Assembly (NCBI GenBank): GCA_021234155.1
Contig: JAJEKV010000040.1
Location: 5,109,229-5,173,228, forward strand
Source: Isoetes taiwanensis
Taxonomy: Eukaryota > Streptophyta > Lycopodiopsida > Isoetales > Isoetaceae
DNA length: 64,000 bases
Reading direction: 5' to 3'
Shown here: positions 11,513 through 23,251 of the stretch, in pieces
Layout of the letters: every line of letters starts with the position of its first letter
Numbering within the stretch: the stretch's first letter is position 1
Notes under the pieces: model-generated
Database searches by the model: none
Seen by the model: only the letters and a program-made list of their open reading frames with translations
Told to the model about the DNA's origin: nothing
Made by a program: the position numbers and the translations under genes

Positions 11513-13161
11513 TCAGTTTTGTGCCCATATTTGTGCTGGGGTATGATAGACTTCACTGATCTCCTGTGAGGGTGAGAAAAAATCCAACTCTTTGCCAGGA
11601 GTAGGCAGAATCTGAGTTGGGGATTCTCCCTTATCTTTTTTATTCAGCCCCAGTGTTGGGGTCTGTGCAGGGTGTTTCTCATTCCGAGTTAAAGTGGATT
11701 GGAGCAGTGGGTCTGCTGTCCTCAGGTCCTCTGGAACTGAGTATTCTTCCTGAGTTTCTTGCACAAAAGACGGTTCCTTAGCCTCCACCTTCTGTGAATC
11801 GAAGAGCTTCTGACCCAGCAGAGGTGAGACCTCAAAGAATTTTGAGCATTCTCCTTCATAAATGCCATTGTTAGGCAAATCTTCATCAGAGTTAGAATAA
11901 AAAACTGGGACCGGTTCTTGGGGTTCCACAATGATCACTTTTTTTTCCTGAGTATCTGAGCACGGGTTGCATCAGCCTTTGGATTCCGAGGCTTCTCCTC
12001 CATTGGTTCTTTCATTTTCTGTATTGGGGGTTTGTTGAGAACCCTCACTTCCTGAGAAGCTACATTTTTTACCTCCCCATAAACTCTTTTGACCCATTCT
12101 TTATTTTCTTTCTTCTTATCCATCTCCAGTTCACGTTTCTTCTGCTGCTTCCTTTTTCTTTTAACACTTCCATTGGTGTTGCCCCTTATTACTTTATCTT
12201 TTTTCTTCGAGCTTGGGGTAACCCATTCTCCACCAACTGGCTCTCCCTTGTAGCTGTTGAAATTAACCGCCTGGGCCTGTCTGAACCCATACAGACTCCC
12301 CCACCATGCAGCCTTAACCCACAGATACTACATGGGATTGGAAGCCCTGACCATTGTACTTTGAGTTGTTTACTTGTCCCAAAGAAATCCACATAGTTAA
12401 TGCAACTTGGGATTTCTTTATGTAAGTCCAATTGAACCCAAACCCGTGGGGCTTTTTCAGGTACATTTTCAACTCCAATGTACTCTCCAACATCTTTAAA
12501 AAGGTTTTTACAGATTTCTTCACTCCAATATACTGGGTTCAGCCCCTGCATCGAAGTCCAAGCTGGATGATGCAGCTGGGTCGGATTCTATGAGTCAAAA
12601 ACAGGGCTCCATTTTTGGAAAAAGAATTGGGTGTTTGCCTTGGCTATTATTCCTTGCCTGAGAAGGAGATTTGCAGCATTTTCACGTGCATATTCAACCA
12701 TGAAGTAAGGAAATTCCAGCCAGTAAATCTTGTTGATTCTGATTTTCCTATTCATATTTTCTGGTTCCATCTTCATTTGTGTAAGCCTTACCCCCTCATG
12801 CCTCACACATCCTATAAGGGCCTTGGATCCGAAGATCCCAAGTCTATCCTTAACAGAAACATGATTCAGAACAGGTTTTTTTACCTCTGAGCTCCTTCTT
12901 TCCATCATTGTTGATCTCTGTTAGTATTTCTCTTTGTATGCCATTCGCGTGTTCCAGGATGGGTTCCGCAATCTGCGACTGCATCTCCACCACAGTGTAT
13001 CCAGCCTGCCACTTGGTTTCGACCATTCTTTCAGATTCGAGGTGAACAAGAAAATCGCCTACTTGAATAACCTTCACTTGTTCAAAGGAGTCCTTTTCCC
13101 CGAAAGCCCCTTTCACCAAATCTATAACCTGTTTTTGACCACGAAGCGACAACTTTCCCAA
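11513..13161 (-). pseudogene. LINE ORF1: RNA-binding protein, frameshifted
   Basis: ORF1 of plant L1 elements binds the element RNA. The frame starts MGKLSLRGQKQ at 13161, changes frame near 12880, and again before 12551. The middle part (12551-12189) resembles the DUF4283 plus zinc-knuckle arrangement of plant LINEs and keeps CSICGLRLHGGGVC, a complete CX2CX4HX4C knuckle. A Lys-rich basic stretch follows (12123-11935), then a Glu/Pro-rich tail ending in ...HTPAQIWAQN at 11513. Frames are offset at three or more points. Family assignment is good because of the knuckle and the ORF2 directly downstream. Confidence 0.8.
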
Positions 13162-13374
13162 GTACTATTCAATAATCTTTTTGTTTTCCTTAAACACATC
13201 AGCATCCACTGCCTTTCCCTGTCTTGTCCCCAGGGCACAAAATCCTTTGTCATTCCCTCTGCTTGGTAATCCGTGCCCCTGTGGGGCCTGTCCTGTCTCC
13301 ATTCCTTGAACCAAGATCGCAGGCGCTAGGCGCTCCCGCTCACGCCAAGAACCTATGGGGACAATGTTCTATTT

Positions 13375-13390
13375 CAACTTTCTATTTTTA
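13375..13390. repeat. Target-site duplication, right copy
   Basis: Exact copy of the 16 bases at 7053-7068, at the 5' end of the LINE. Confidence 0.65.
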
Positions 13391-13845
13391 GACTAAGATG
13401 CTTTATACGAAGATTCTGTTAGATTCCCTTAGATTTTATGTGATTCGCTTAGGTTTTATGAAATTCCCTTAGATTTCATTAGATTCTAAGAGATTCTCTT
13501 AGATTCTATTAAGATCCCTTTAGATTGTCCATGATGTTATGAAGATTCCCATAGATTCCCCTCAAATTCTATGAGATTTTCGTAAATTCCATTAGATTTG
13601 CTTAGATTTGATGAAATCCCCTTAGATTTTGTTATCTTTCATGGATCCCCTTAGATTCTATGAGGATTCCCCTAGGTTCTCCAAGATGCCATTAGATTTT
13701 ATGAGAATTCCTTAAGTTTAGTGAGATGTCCTTAGATTCTGCAAGGCTTCATGAAGAATTCTCTAGATTTCCATAGATTGGCTTATATCTTATGAGATCC
13801 CTTAGTATTTTGAGATTCCCTTTACTTTCTCTAATATTTTAACCT
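13391..13845. repeat. AGATTC tandem array, second block
   Basis: Short units such as TTAGATTCCCTTAGATTTTAT repeat here, of the same kind as positions 1-1390 but richer in CTTAGATT. No coding content. Confidence 0.8.
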
Positions 13846-14045
13846 AACATTCTATAACTTTTTGATTGTTCTAGAAGATTCTATAATGTTTAGAACATTC
13901 TACAAGGTTCTAGAACATTCTTGAGTGTTTTAGAACATTCTATATTAATGTTCTAAAACACCCATAAACTTTCTAGAACATTCCACAAGTATTTGAAACA
14001 TCCTAGAACTTTCTAAAGCATTCTAAAACTTTCTAACCAAGAACC
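13846..14045. repeat. TTCTAGAACATTC repeat field, part 2
   Basis: About 200 bases of 'TTCTAGAACATTC' and 'AACTTTCTA' units resume the field interrupted by the LINE and the AGATTC block. Confidence 0.7.
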
Positions 14046-14224
14046 AGAATGCCCATCCTCATGTCGATAGCCTCCTTATATATATTGTAAAAGAAGGCTT
14101 TTTTTGCATCTATACATGTGGGATATTTGTGCATGCCCTAGATTCTAGAACAAGCTTAAGCATTCTAGAACTATGAGGGTTTGACATACCCTTAAGTATA
14201 TATGAAACATTATTTTTTTTTATT

Positions 14225-14345
14225 GAATTAATATTTGGCCTAGTGGTTAGAATGCAGGGCTTGTAGGGCTCGAATCCCTCAAAAACCATCAAAGCTTTTA
14301 AAAGCCTCTCCTTAAGGGCCAAGCATGCAACGTGAGCCGTACGAT
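14225..14345 (+). mobile_element. tRNA-derived SINE-like segment
   Basis: An RNA polymerase III A-box-like run (TTGGCCTAGTGGTTAG, 14235-14250) and a B-box-like run (GGGCTCGAATCCCTC, 14266-14280) are in the right order and roughly the right distance apart. No cloverleaf can be closed, so a tRNA gene is not claimed. A SINE head or an old tRNA pseudogene both fit. Confidence 0.5.
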
Positions 14346-14765
14346 CTTGGATCCAATCAAAGACCGAGATCGTGCCATGTGGAAAATATTTAAATCAACG
14401 TGAGCCGTAAGACCTCGAACCAATGATTACGATCGCACCATGTGGCAGATCTCACAGATCGACGATCAAGATTGAAATCAATATGGACTGTAGGATCGTC
14501 CAGCTAATCTCAACTGACGGTCCAGATGCACTCAAATATGTCAATTTTGACTAGCCAATCTGGGCCGCCCATTTTTGCCATTGCCGGTCAGGATTGTGAA
14601 TTGTATATCACACGCGCGAGCCTGATGTACCCTTTCTCGGCTCGGCCCCTCCGGGGCCTCGCCTCAGTATGGACATCCTTGGGACTATTTGGTATTACTT
14701 CTCGGCTCAGCCTCCGCTTCGGCCGAGGCCTTGTCTCGATTTGGGCCCACCAATGTAGTCCTGTT
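14346..14765. other. Unassigned; GC-rich block with inverted GC elements
   Basis: Sequence of the type 'GATCGCACCATGTGG', frequent in plant transposon ends, fills 14346-14520. A GC-rich block at about 14616-14755 holds self-complementary GGCCCCTCCGGGGCC and CCTCCGCTTCGGCCGAGG pieces. The plus-strand open frame 14526-14936 runs from this block into the next repeat and is not taken as a gene. Confidence 0.4.
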
Positions 14766-15550
14766 ACCAATTCCAAAGTATCACCCGTTAGGAGCTTAAT
14801 TCCACACTATCACCAATTCAGAGCTTACTCACACCTACTACTACTTCCAAAGTATCACCCATTGGGAGTTTACTACATCTACTACGGATTCCAAAGTAAC
14901 CATGTTACTCAAGATCCATTGCTCAACCACCCATGAGGAGCTTACTCATGCCTATTACTTATTCCAAAGTATGACCTATGAGGAGCCTACTCACATATAC
15001 TACACTCCAGAACACTTGACATTCTTATTCATACTTGCTACTAATTCCAAAGTATCATCCATGAGGAGCATACTCACATATACACCCATGAGGACCTTTA
15101 TCACATCTATTACTTGGCACCCATGCATGAGGAGTTTACTCACGCCTATTACTAATTCTAAAGTATTATCCATGAGGAGCGTACTTACACCTACTACCAT
15201 GTAAGTCCATATACACACATGCCCTACTACCAATTCTAAAGTATCACTCATCAGGAGAATACTACCAATTCCAAAGTATCACATATGAGGATGTCTAGAG
15301 CATTTCACATTCTTATTCACACATGCTGCTCAACCCTCTATTCTATTACTAACAAAGTATCATTCATGAGTAGCATACTCACACATACATCCATGAGGAC
15401 ACATACCACATCTACACCCATGGGGCCACATCTACTACCTCTACTACCAATTCTAAAGTATCACCCATGTGAAGCTTACACACACCTATAATACCCATCA
15501 CACCTACTATCAATTCCAAAGTATTACCTATAGGAAGCTGACTCGCACTT
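14766..15550. repeat. Minisatellite, ~45-50 bp units
   Basis: The unit is close to 'ACCAATTCCAAAGTATCAC' followed by 'CCATGAGGAGCTTACTCACACCTACT'. About 14 or more partial copies are visible with many substitutions and length changes. Apparent open frames on both strands follow the repeat. Confidence 0.8.
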
Positions 15551-15559
15551 ATCACACCT

Positions 15560-16435
15560 ATTGAGGTGCTCACCCAGAAGCATCTAGAACATTTTAGCAT
15601 ATTCTATTTTGAGTTTTTGCAAAGTTTGAAAAAACTTGCTATTTTTGGATTTAGGGGCTTGCTATGAGCATGTGGAAGATTCTTGAACATTCTATTTTGA
15701 GGTTTTGCAAAGTTTCAAAAAGCTTGCTATTGTTAGACTGGGGTGCTTGCCCATGAGCATCTGGAACATTCGAGAACATTCTATTTTGAGTGTTGGCAAA
15801 AATCCACAAAAATTTCTATTTTTAGATTGAGGTTCTTGCCCATGAGCATCCAAGAACATTCTAGAACATTTCATTTTTAGAACATTCTATTTTGAGTGTT
15901 TGCAAAGTTCCACAAAACTTTCTATTTTTAGACTGAGGTGCTTGCCCAGGAGCACCTGGAACATTCTAGAACATTCTATTATGCGTTCTTGCAAGCTTTT
16001 AGAAAACTTTCTATTTTAGACTATGGTACTTTCTATTTTTAGACTGACGTGCTTACCCATGAGCATCCGAAACATTCCAGAACATTCTATTTTGAGCTTT
16101 TGCAAAGTTTCAAAAAACTTTCTATTTTTAGACATTTTAGAAGATTCTAGGACATTCCAAGACATTCTAGAAGATTCTAGAAGATTCTAGAGTTATCTAG
16201 AACATCTAAAGCATCCTTGAATTATTTATTTCTGGACTGAATTTCTTACCCGCGAGCATCCGAGCATGTAGAACATTCTATTTTGAGTGCTTGTAAAGTT
16301 TCAAAAAATATTCTGTCATCTAAAACATTCTAGAACATTCTATTTTTAGTTTTTGTAAACTTTTAGCAAACTTTCTATTTTTAGACTGAGGTACTTTCTA
16401 CGTTTAGACTGAGGTGCATCTGGAACATTCTAGAG
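15560..16435. repeat. TTCTAGAACATTC repeat field, part 3
   Basis: Around nine diverged ~90-bp units are stacked in tandem: 'GAGCATCTGGAACATTC', 'TAGAACATTCTATTTTGAG', 'TTTGCAAAGTTTCAAAAA', 'CTTTCTATTTTTAGACTGA'. This is the cleanest block of the family in the window. Confidence 0.85.
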
Positions 16436-17723
16436 ATTAACCATTGATATATGAATAGAAAATATTTTTAGTTCAAGAGAATCTAAGTAGAAAATAATTT
16501 TTAGTTCGGAGAACCTAATTTTCTTAGCTATCAGATAAAACAACTATCTTTAAGCCCAAATATTATTAGCCAATGTCTCTATGTTAGATCTTATTCCTCT
16601 AGGTGCTCTGAAAGCCGGTCACACGTTTTCAATCATAACTGGAGATCTGGAAGTCCGTTTCAGCCGAAATTTATTGCGTTGGAAAGCTATCTCGCAGCTC
16701 TTCTCGGCTTGGTATGTGATTTGTATATGTTTCACTAATTATTCTGCATCAGAAACACAGATTTCCGGGCTGCAAATTCCCGGGGGATTTACCTTTGATT
16801 GGCATATAACCCATGAGAGTTTAAGGTGGGGGGTTTTTTAGACCATTTGCGTACGTATTACGTATACTTAGGGTTTAGGGGTGTTTTAAGCACTGATCTA
16901 GTGCAAAATATATACATATAGGGGTCAAATTGCCTTTTGAAAATACGTATACAATGGGGGAGTTTTTGCTACCTTTTGAACGTAGATGCCATGCCCCATT
17001 ATGTATAAGTGCATCCCCCGGTGCAAATTGGGGCCCCAAAACCCCTGGCGTGTTGGTGGTGCTGCCCACTTTTCATATCCGGAGATCAAGAACTCGCTTC
17101 AGCTGAAATTTATTGGCGCTGGGAAGCCATCTCGCATTTCTTCCTATTGGTATGTAATTTGTATGTGTTTTTAATACTATTTCCTCAGCAAAAACTCAGA
17201 TTTTCGGGCTGCAAATTGAGGGCACAAAACCCTCAAGTGCTCGTGGTATTGTCCACATATTTTTTATCATATTTGGCTTAATTTTAACCCGCTTCAGCTG
17301 AAATTTATCGCTGGAAAGCTCCCTCGAGATCTTTCAAGAGTTATTTCAAAGATATTTTATGTTGCGGATGTTTGAACAGGATTTCAGAGTGAAAACAAAT
17401 GATTTTCAAAGGCCGGATTTAGGGTTTCCATTGTTCTATTTTTCAAAGCACTATATACTTTTCTTCATATCTATTGATCCGCAGCTGCTTTTGGGAGCAA
17501 TGCATATCATTAGAATGCTTGTTCTCGTGGATGATTCTAAAGACATATGGTTTATCCACATTTGCTTAAGATCCGAGAGGAGAAAACAGCCGCTTTTTGC
17601 AACCCCGATTTTAAGGCAGATTCAAAGGGTGTGATACCATCCAATCACCTTGGATTAAAACATTTACATGCTAAAGCCTTGCGCATCTTGACGCCCTCAG
17701 AAGAGGGAAAGCCATTGCTTATT
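16436..17723. repeat. Three diverged CTTCAGCTGAAATTTAT repeats in unassigned sequence
   Basis: A block with 'CGCTTCAGCTGAAATTTAT' followed by 'GGAAAGC' and, in two units, 'TTTCGGGCTGCAAATT', occurs near 16650-16780, 17090-17215 and 17290-17320. The small stretch 16518-16578 matches the start of the repeat at 23252, suggesting that the material between was inserted into that repeat. Nothing coding is supported; the plus-strand frame 17359-17634 is unrecognised and probably spurious. Confidence 0.5.
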
Positions 17724-18108
17724 TTCATTTCGCATAAGTGTCCGTAAGGTGGCGAGGTTGAACTTGAGGTCGCTTTGATTTATGCACTTGAACACTTTCG
17801 CATTGTGTGTCCGTAAGGTGAAAGAGCCCGCACTTGCTTCTTGCACTTGAAGCTCCTCGCTACCGCTTCGCTCGACACGAGAAGCTTTCTGACGGGCGCC
17901 CGTAAAGGGACAAAGGTTTCATTTCGCATAAGTGTCCGTGAAGGTGGCGAGGGTTGAACTTGAGGTCGCTGCTTTGATTTATGCACTTGAACACTTTCGC
18001 ATTGTGTGTCTGTAAGGTGAAAGAGCCCGCACTTGCTTCTTGCACTTGGAAGCCCGCTACCGCTTCGACACGCGGAAGCTTTCGACGGGCCCCAGAAAGG
18101 GACAGAGG
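17724..18108. repeat. Two 194-bp tandem repeats in the LINE leader
   Basis: The unit starting TTCATTTCGCATAAGTGTCC recurs at an offset of 194 bases (17731 and 17925 for the same base). Units are about 90% alike, with most changes at CTG/GC positions. Tandem leader repeats of this kind act as promoters in some L1 families; that role here is inference. Confidence 0.8.
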
Positions 18109-18169
18109 TTGTGCGTGATCAAAGTGCTTGAGGCTTTCGACAAGCCGCCTATAGGGTGACACCCTATTC

Positions 18170-18337
18170 ATGGCAACTCCAAAGATAGAAGAGCCGGACG
18201 AGCCCCCAAGGCCCCTTCATCCAACACCACGATATGCATGTGGATGGTGTAGATACGCAGCCCCCTACCTAGTGCGATATGGCAGAAAACTTCTATTGGG
18301 AGAGTACATAGATGCCATCCCTAATCGCACTGCATGA
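18170..18337 (+). pseudogene. Family B LINE, ORF1 N-terminal fragment
   Basis: A 55-codon frame starts MATPKIEEPDEPPRPL and contains CGWC, then reaches a stop. Further ORF1-like pieces follow in other frames to about 19700, including a Gln/Glu-rich part near 18700-18960 that could be a coiled coil. Position just after the leader repeats and before the endonuclease makes ORF1 the natural reading. No known ORF1 domain is recognised. Confidence 0.45.
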
Positions 18338-19789
18338 CACCGCAAAATTGATAGGTGCACATTGAAAAGAGAAGCGCCGCAAAGTCTCGCGGCAACAAAT
18401 ATAGCTCGACAGCCTATGACAGATACTCTAGCCTAGCGGCAAGTCAGATTCTGGGCTTCACCACCACCAAACCAGGCAGCTTGAGGAGCACCGGAAACAG
18501 TTCAAGTAATGGCAGAGGGCAACAAAGCTCGAATTGCTTGCTTGGCGAGAGGAAATGCAGGCCTCCGCGACCCAAATTGCTCAAGAAGCAAATGGCTACC
18601 AAAAACAACAGAGCCTCGCATGGAGACCCGTGATACAAAGACCTAGAAGATGGCCTTCGCCTAGTGCACTCTCGGGAAGGCGTAAGGACAAGAAGAGTCT
18701 TGCCGACATGCAGCCCGCATGGATTCCATGTCCACCGCCATTGAAACCATGACACAGAAAAAAGCAACGTGTTGAGGAAGAGACAATAGCAACCATCTCC
18801 CGCCTTCAATCGAGACCGAGGAGGCCGCCATCGCGATGCGAAAAAGTTCAGGTCGCTTTTGAAGAGAGCCACCACAATTGAGAGCCCTTCAAACTAGGGT
18901 TGAGACACAAGAAGTGGCCTCTCGCAATGAACCCTATGCCGGACTCTCGCTTGCAGAATCTGGAGCATAGCTCCGCAGCCGAGATCTAAGGTGCAGAGCC
19001 GAGGGCAGCCACACCAACAAGGCAAGGGCCTCAATGCAGGGCTCATGAGCAATTGCAGCGTGCATGCATGAATTGAAAAGGCAAAGAATAATTTCAGCAG
19101 AGCAAAGATTCGCCACTCTGCTAGCCCCACCCCAAGAGTCTCGCAAGGTGTCGCCCAGACCGGCTCAAGCATGCCACCCCCCAACGCCACTCTATGCCAC
19201 AACAAACAACTCTTTGCCAACGTGATTGACCCAAAAATCGAGTTTCGTGAGCCGACAACAAACAACAATGGGTGGTAGGTTTCCGGCGCAAGACGCCATG
19301 GGAGGACCTCATTAACCGGGCTCCAAATGTTGATTCTGCTCACGATATCCCCGCGACATATTATTATTAGGCAAGACGAAAGCAGCCGCCTATCCTAGTC
19401 ACGCTCACGCAGGCACAAGGGAACCGCATTCTATTGTATGTTGGCCGGGAACTCGCCAGACCGACTCGACTCCCAAAATCAACAAGAAGACCGCAGTAGC
19501 ACGAAGTTGGCTAAAGTTAAAAGCATTCGCAGACAGGAGGAGCCGCAGGATCCATTCGGGGTAAGATGCAAATTTTCAAGCCGCCAAATGCCGCCGCGAA
19601 ATCCGCTAACCCTCCAAAGAGTTCTCGACCATGCCACTTCTTCGCCAAGCATACCAAGACGCCTCTTCGTTGTTTCACCTTCGTTGCTCGCGACATCTCA
19701 GTCGCCTCTACTTCGCCACTCTTCGCCAAGCCGCCACCGGATCCCCGCCCCTCTCGATAAATAGGAATTGTGCCTCCGCATGGTCTCCC

Positions 19790-22700
19790 CGGAATTGTCT
19801 GGCTTCCCATGGCGTAAGGGAGATAGTCTCAACTCGTCGCGCAGATATGGATCTGATCTTCCTTATGGAAACATGGGAGCATGCAGACACAGATACCCGA
19901 CTTGCCAGATACCGCTGCTACTCAATCTTCAATGATTGCACAGAAAGCTGGGCATGGGGAGTTGCCCGCTACTATCGAACGGCCTTGGCACGCCGGGCCT
20001 CTTTGTTCAAGACGCATAAGCAATAACCGGTACTTGTGGGTGCGCAGGTGCAAACCGCAAAGAGCGCACTCTTTTGTGGCGCACCGCTACTTTCCACATG
20101 CGTAGCAACTTCTATCACACCCACTCTGATGTGGATAGGCTGACCCCTATGTCGATCTATATGATGACATACAAAGAAGATAAGCAGCTGGGCAAAGGTC
20201 ATACCCTTGGAGACTTCAATGCGCCGCACCGGGTAGAACAACCCATGAGATTTGATCCCTTGATCGATGATATATTGCAGCCGCGCCCCGCAGGCAAGCC
20301 TTTGGCCACTGACATCGATGACAATCGTCACACGCCATGGTAGACAATTGCTTTTGCTCTATGGTATCTTTGACCGGTAACCGCAATGGATCGGGCACAA
20401 AGGGTCAGCCCACCCGCAAGAGCACTTGTAGACAGAAAACCGTGGGGAGGATCTAGTGTGGTGGACTATGTGCCGGGTGCCCGAGCAGATATGCATGTCG
20501 CCAAGCACTTCCGTGGGGAACAACTAATAGGGATGAAGAGATCGACTGCACCACTTACCACTTTACTTGAAGTTGGCTTGGCAAAAGTTGTGCGAACCCC
20601 CGTGCCACAGCCCTCACATGCCTCACCAAGCATTGATTATGAACATGCGGGGCTTATGCCCGTGATGCTTATAGATGACCGCAGAAATTTTGCAATATCC
20701 TACACTAGAGCAACAGATGTTCTACCGACCGATGTGCTTAGGATCAAGCAGAGAGATGCTTTGGGATAAGCCGCCACGACGGACCTCCGTGAACACAACC
20801 TTCCCACGTAATCAATGGTTTGATGCAGAGTGCAAGGAACACAAACGCCGGGTTCGCCAAGTCACGCACCGCTTTTACGCACATGTAATGACAAGACCGC
20901 CTTCTTCCTTAAAGCTAAGAAAGCCGTGTACATTGCAAAGACATCAAAGGGAAATGTTTTATCTCCCCGAACGGCACTCCCGTGACCTTCTCGCGAAGGG
21001 TTCTTAGAAAGCCAAGATGTTCCCCACATGGAACATCACTCCCGAAAGCAAAGGAGGCAATACTTGCAACAGCTATACGACCTCGTGGTGCACATGCAAA
21101 GATACCCCTACAAGAAGGCCCGCTGCTGGAAATCACAGATTCGTGACGCGGAACAAGGCTTACAACGCCTTGCCAATGGGAAAGCCCCGACCGATGGCAT
21201 GCGCGTAATTGCTTTAAGTGGGCGTGGTCCGCCCATAATACCAGGTCGACCGCCTTGTTCAACAAGGCATTACAGAAGGCTTCCCCGATGCAATGGACCA
21301 ATAGCGTAGTTGTTCCCATCTATAAGGCAGTGACCCGCGACCGCCAGCCCACCACCGAACAATCATGGTCGGGCGGGTTTTGCAAAATTGCTTGCCGATT
21401 CTCGAAAGCAAAGAGCTTGATCGGGTCGGGCAGAGGCAAGAGAGATACTGGCCCTCACCCAGCAGGATTCGCACTCGACACTCAACCATTGACCACATCT
21501 TCACATTGCGAAGCTCGTTGAAGAAGACGCCAGAACCGCCGCCGATCTATATTGTTGCTTCGCGGATTTTGCAAAGGCATTTGACACCGCGGCTCTGAAA
21601 AACTATGGGCAAGATTGCATGACAGCCTAGGGGTTCCTGTGACATTTGCGTAATGCAAGATACGTGCTTTATGAAAGATGCTCGGTCGGTTGCAAATTAA
21701 GCCAACCATTTGATAGTAGTATCGGGTTCGCCAGTGGATGCCCTCTCCCCAACATTGTTTGGGCTTTACATTGATCAATTGGAGAGTCGGGCTTGCCGAT
21801 AATGGGGGCTTACGGGCTCACCTTCTACCGCATCATCAAGCAGCTAATATATGCCGATGATGTGGACCTCCTAGCTTACACACCAGCAGACATGCAACGA
21901 CATCTCGATGCCCCGACACATTTTGTCAAGCGTTTAATCGATATGCGCCACAACTTGGCCAAGACTAAGGTGGTTTTCATATCATCTTCACGACATCCGA
22001 GGATCCCTCCTTCCGCTATCGAGGGCGTAATGTGGAAGTAGCATCCACATACAAATATTTGGGAGTGGAGTTTCCGCCTACTATGCACCGGGACACATCC
22101 ATACGGCCACGAAGTTACGGGCGGGCCGAAAGCACTATATGCAATGCAAAACAATAGTCATAGAGCGAGTTGTATGATTGGACCCATCACCACACCTGCT
22201 CAAAGTCTTAGTGGAACCCGCCCCTTTATACTGGGTTGAAGTATGGGGCCCAAAGAGTATCCCTCGCTACTTGAATGACTTGGAGCAAAAGTAAAGCCTT
22301 CTTGGTACGAGCACTAGGGGTGAAGTCCACAGTCCCATATCAAATTCTACCGCAGAAACAGATTCTTGCCTCTTCGTGAGGGCGCCCCTTGATCGCCACA
22401 TTGTCTATTTTCGTAAGGTGGTCAACATGGACGATGCTCGCCTCCCAAAACTAGCTTATATCATGGCAATGGGGCCACAACGCCAAGGCCCACTGAGGGA
22501 AAAGAGAGCTCAATGGATGGCTAGATGGAATGTGCAGGAGCACAGTGCATACATGTGCAAACAGAGGCAGATCGCCATAGCTTGAGGTAATATCTTGACG
22601 CTTTGCTTCATCAAAGAAGCTTTGGGATGCCACCTTTGAACAGTCAAGACAAAGACACTACCAAATACCACATAAATCCCACATTGAACGAGGCCCACAA

Positions 22701-22930
22701 TGCTACCCGCGCACCCACTTGCCCATGAAAAGACGCACTCATTGCCTCCATTCGCATTGGGGGCACATCATCTTCGAATTGAGACAGCAGATGGATTGGT
22801 GAGCCACGCCAGACAAAGCTCACCAATGCCGCCAAATGGGAGTCATTGAGGATGAATCTCATACCCTTCAAAGTTGCCCAAAGATATGATCAAATCCGGA
22901 CGCCGCTTATGCCGAAGTTGGTCGCCCCCG
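19790..22930 (+). pseudogene. Family B LINE ORF2: endonuclease-reverse transcriptase
   Basis: Endonuclease pieces are visible as MDLIFLMETWE (19847), LGDFNAPHR (about 20209) and VDYVPGARADMH (20461). A post-endonuclease WFDAECKEHKRRV follows (about 20818). Reverse transcriptase motifs are GKAPTDG, VVVPIYKA, FADFAKAFDTAA, SGCPLSPTLFGLYID and YADDVDLLA (YADD at 21850-21861). The thumb has TYKYLGVEF. A C-terminal zinc motif survives in part as CRQMGVIEDESHTLQSCP near 22830-22885. These pieces fall in all three plus frames, so many frameshifts separate them. Copies B and C confirm the order. Confidence 0.8.
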
Positions 22931-23220
22931 CCACCGCTACATGTGACATTGAGCACGGCATCCGTACGGATGCTAGGATCATACCTTCAGGAGGTCATGG
23001 ACATGCGAGATCAGCTATGTCCTCGGGCACGCACTTGACATGTACATACACATTTATTTCATGATGATGTATACTTGTACAGTTTGACAGCATTCTTATT
23101 ACTGCCACGGTTTTTCCCTCGAAAACCCTTCGGGGCGGGGGTTTTTTAACCCGGACAGTAATAAGTTTGTCAAGGCCCTTCCGGGTCCCATAGGCCGACG
23201 GTCTCATTGGTCTAAAAAAC

Positions 23221-23244
23221 TATTCTATTCTATTCTATTCTATT
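23221..23244 (+). repeat. (TATTC)n tail of family B LINE
   Basis: Four to five TATTC units end the element. The same pentanucleotide appears at 26691-26713 (reverse), 38534-38552, 51450-51476 and 58866-58892. Confidence 0.75.
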
Positions 23245-23251
23245 AACCATT

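Larger units (their letters stand above)
7069..13374 (-). mobile_element. L1-type LINE, near full length, degenerate
   Basis: The element has the full L1 order on the minus strand: 5' leader (13162-13374), ORF1 with a zinc knuckle (11513-13161), ORF2 with endonuclease, reverse transcriptase and C-terminal zinc motif (7314-11448), a 3' untranslated part, and an A-rich tail seen as T-runs at 7069-7081 on the plus strand. A 16-bp direct repeat flanks it (7053-7068 and 13375-13390). Both ORFs are broken by several frameshifts, so it cannot move by itself. Length of about 6.3 kb is normal for plant L1. It inserted into the TTCTAGAACATTC repeat field. Related but more decayed copies lie at 32430-34838, 38774-41760 and 47641-48178. 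Confidence 0.9.
17724..23244 (+). mobile_element. Non-LTR retrotransposon, family B, copy A
   Basis: The element reads, on the plus strand: two 194-bp tandem repeats (leader), an ORF1 beginning near 18170, an endonuclease and reverse transcriptase (about 19790-22930), a GC-rich 3' part with a hairpin-like 'CGAAAACCC...GGGGGTTTTT' stretch, and a (TATTC)n tail at 23221-23244. It is unlike the L1-type copies: the key motifs are GDFNAP, WFDAEC, ASGCPLSPTLFGLYID and YADDVDLL. The 3' end (TGTACAG...TTATTACTGCCACGGTTTTTCCC) is shared with the minus-strand copy B at 35628-36880, which confirms one family. Frameshifts are frequent, so it is inactive. The non-LTR clade is not assigned. Confidence 0.85.

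Noticed and set aside
14235-14280. Candidate tRNA gene
   Set aside because: Promoter boxes are present, but acceptor and anticodon stems cannot be paired.
14766-15550. CRISPR-like array
   Set aside because: Units are adjacent and diverged with no unique spacers, in a plant nuclear context; it is a minisatellite.
18444-19343. Minus-strand frames of 143 and 149 codons
   Set aside because: They oppose the ORF1 region of LINE copy A, whose direction is set by the endonuclease, YADD and tail; treated as shadows.
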